Below, piece after piece: positions 6,798 through 6,997 of a DNA stretch of 6,997 nt (position 1 is the first letter of the stretch; every line of letters begins with the position of its first letter). This DNA is from an uncultured Prevotellaceae bacterium (GTDB lineage Bacteria; Bacteroidota; Bacteroidia; Bacteroidales; Bacteroidaceae): contig CAMJNN010000065.1 in the NCBI GenBank assembly GCA_946407325.1, forward strand, positions 1 to 6,997, in the 5' to 3' direction. The notes beneath the pieces were generated by a model. The model did no database searches, had not been told where the DNA came from, and was given only the letters and a program-made list of their open reading frames with translations. The translations under genes and the position numbers were made by a program.

Positions 6798-6921
6798 CGC
6801 TGATCATTGACCATTGACTACGTCCTATTTCGTCACGACTCGGCATAGTTCAAACAAGTTTGACTCTGCCCTCGCTGCTCCGAAAAGTGACCGCTGAACG
6901 TTGACCATTGACCGTTGAATA
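6798..6921. repeat. Repeat-like intergenic element flanked by TTGACCA/G heptamer clusters
   Basis: Directly after the PBP1A stop codon, a 21-base segment at 6798-6818 recurs at 6892-6912 with 19 of 21 identical bases. Both copies belong to arrays of a degenerate 7-bp unit, consensus TTGACCA/G: three units at 6800-6820 and five at 6887-6921. Between the arrays lies a 66-bp core containing a hairpin. I find no start-to-stop frame with protein character in it. The arrangement resembles short dispersed intergenic repeats of Bacteroidales, but whether it recurs in this genome cannot be seen from one copy. Confidence 0.6.
6842..6870. repeat. Imperfect inverted repeat in the core of the intergenic element
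   Basis: TCAAAC (6850-6855) and GTTTGA (6858-6863) are exact complements around AA. The stem extends outward through A6847-T6865 and G6848-C6864 and then GGCA (6842-6845) with TGCC (6867-6870), leaving one mismatch and one bulged base. That gives about 12 pairs. No T-run follows on the plus strand, so it is not a classical terminator for the PBP1A gene, though it could stabilise a 3' end. Confidence 0.5.
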
Positions 6922-6997
6922 TTATGATGATTAAAACTGACATATGTTTCTGCAGCGTATAGAAAATCGGGAAAGTTTTCCGTATAAAAACGCAAAC
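6922..6997. other. A/T-rich non-coding tail of the window
   Basis: This stretch has no gene that I can support. A 12-codon frame (6924-6962) is too short and has no ribosome binding site. Two features stand out: CGTATA occurs at 6956-6961 and nearly again at 6981-6986 (CGTATA with the same spacing to an A-run), and a small palindrome-like stretch CGGGAAAGTTTTCCG lies at 6968-6982. It may be the upstream region of the next gene, which is outside the window. Confidence 0.4.

Noticed and set aside
6798..6921. CRISPR array
   Set aside because: The repeating unit is 7 bp in direct tandem without unique spacers of regular length, and there are no cas genes.
6924..6962. Twelve-codon frame as a leader peptide
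   Set aside because: It has no Shine-Dalgarno, no run of regulatory codons, and no clear attenuator follows; length alone makes it expected by chance.

Overview
The window looks like ordinary chromosome from a Bacteroidales member of the Bacteroidota (Bacteroides/Prevotella-like), at moderate G+C. Three things suggest this. The promoter -7 elements have the form TAnnTTTG. Most genes lack a Shine-Dalgarno sequence. The gene families present (GH109 lipoprotein, NahK-like sugar kinase, PD40 propeller protein, Bacteroidota-type PBP1A) fit as well. The assignment rests on these features only; I cannot name a species.

Layout. At the left, a plus-strand gene (17-949) encodes a secreted six-repeat TolB/PD40-type beta-propeller of unknown role. 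It runs end-to-end into a three-gene minus-strand operon, and the two units share a perfect 16-bp-stem bidirectional terminator (951-986). Reading leftwards from about 4400, the operon encodes a lipoprotein glycosidase of the NAD-dependent GH109 family (4366-2960, predicted alpha-N-acetylgalactosaminidase). Next comes an APH-fold sugar kinase resembling N-acetylhexosamine 1-kinase (2941-1853), then an AraC-family regulator (1866-985) that overlaps the kinase gene by 14 bp. The inferred logic is that the glycosidase frees GalNAc from host-type glycans, the kinase phosphorylates the sugar at C1, and the regulator controls this or a linked locus. No transporter, nucleotidyltransferase or SusC/SusD gene lies in the window.

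Divergent from the operon, across a 109-bp region carrying a Bacteroidota-type -7 element on each strand, is a bifunctional class A penicillin-binding protein (4476-6797) with all the glycosyltransferase and transpeptidase signatures I looked for. It is a housekeeping cell-wall enzyme with no evident link to the operon.

The last 200 bp (6798-6997) hold no convincing gene. They contain a roughly 124-bp repeat-like element: two clusters of a degenerate 7-bp TTGACCA/G repeat flank a GC-richer core with a hairpin. This is the least explained part of the window. I see no CRISPR array, tRNA, rRNA, transposase or defence system, and nothing that I would call a new biological system.
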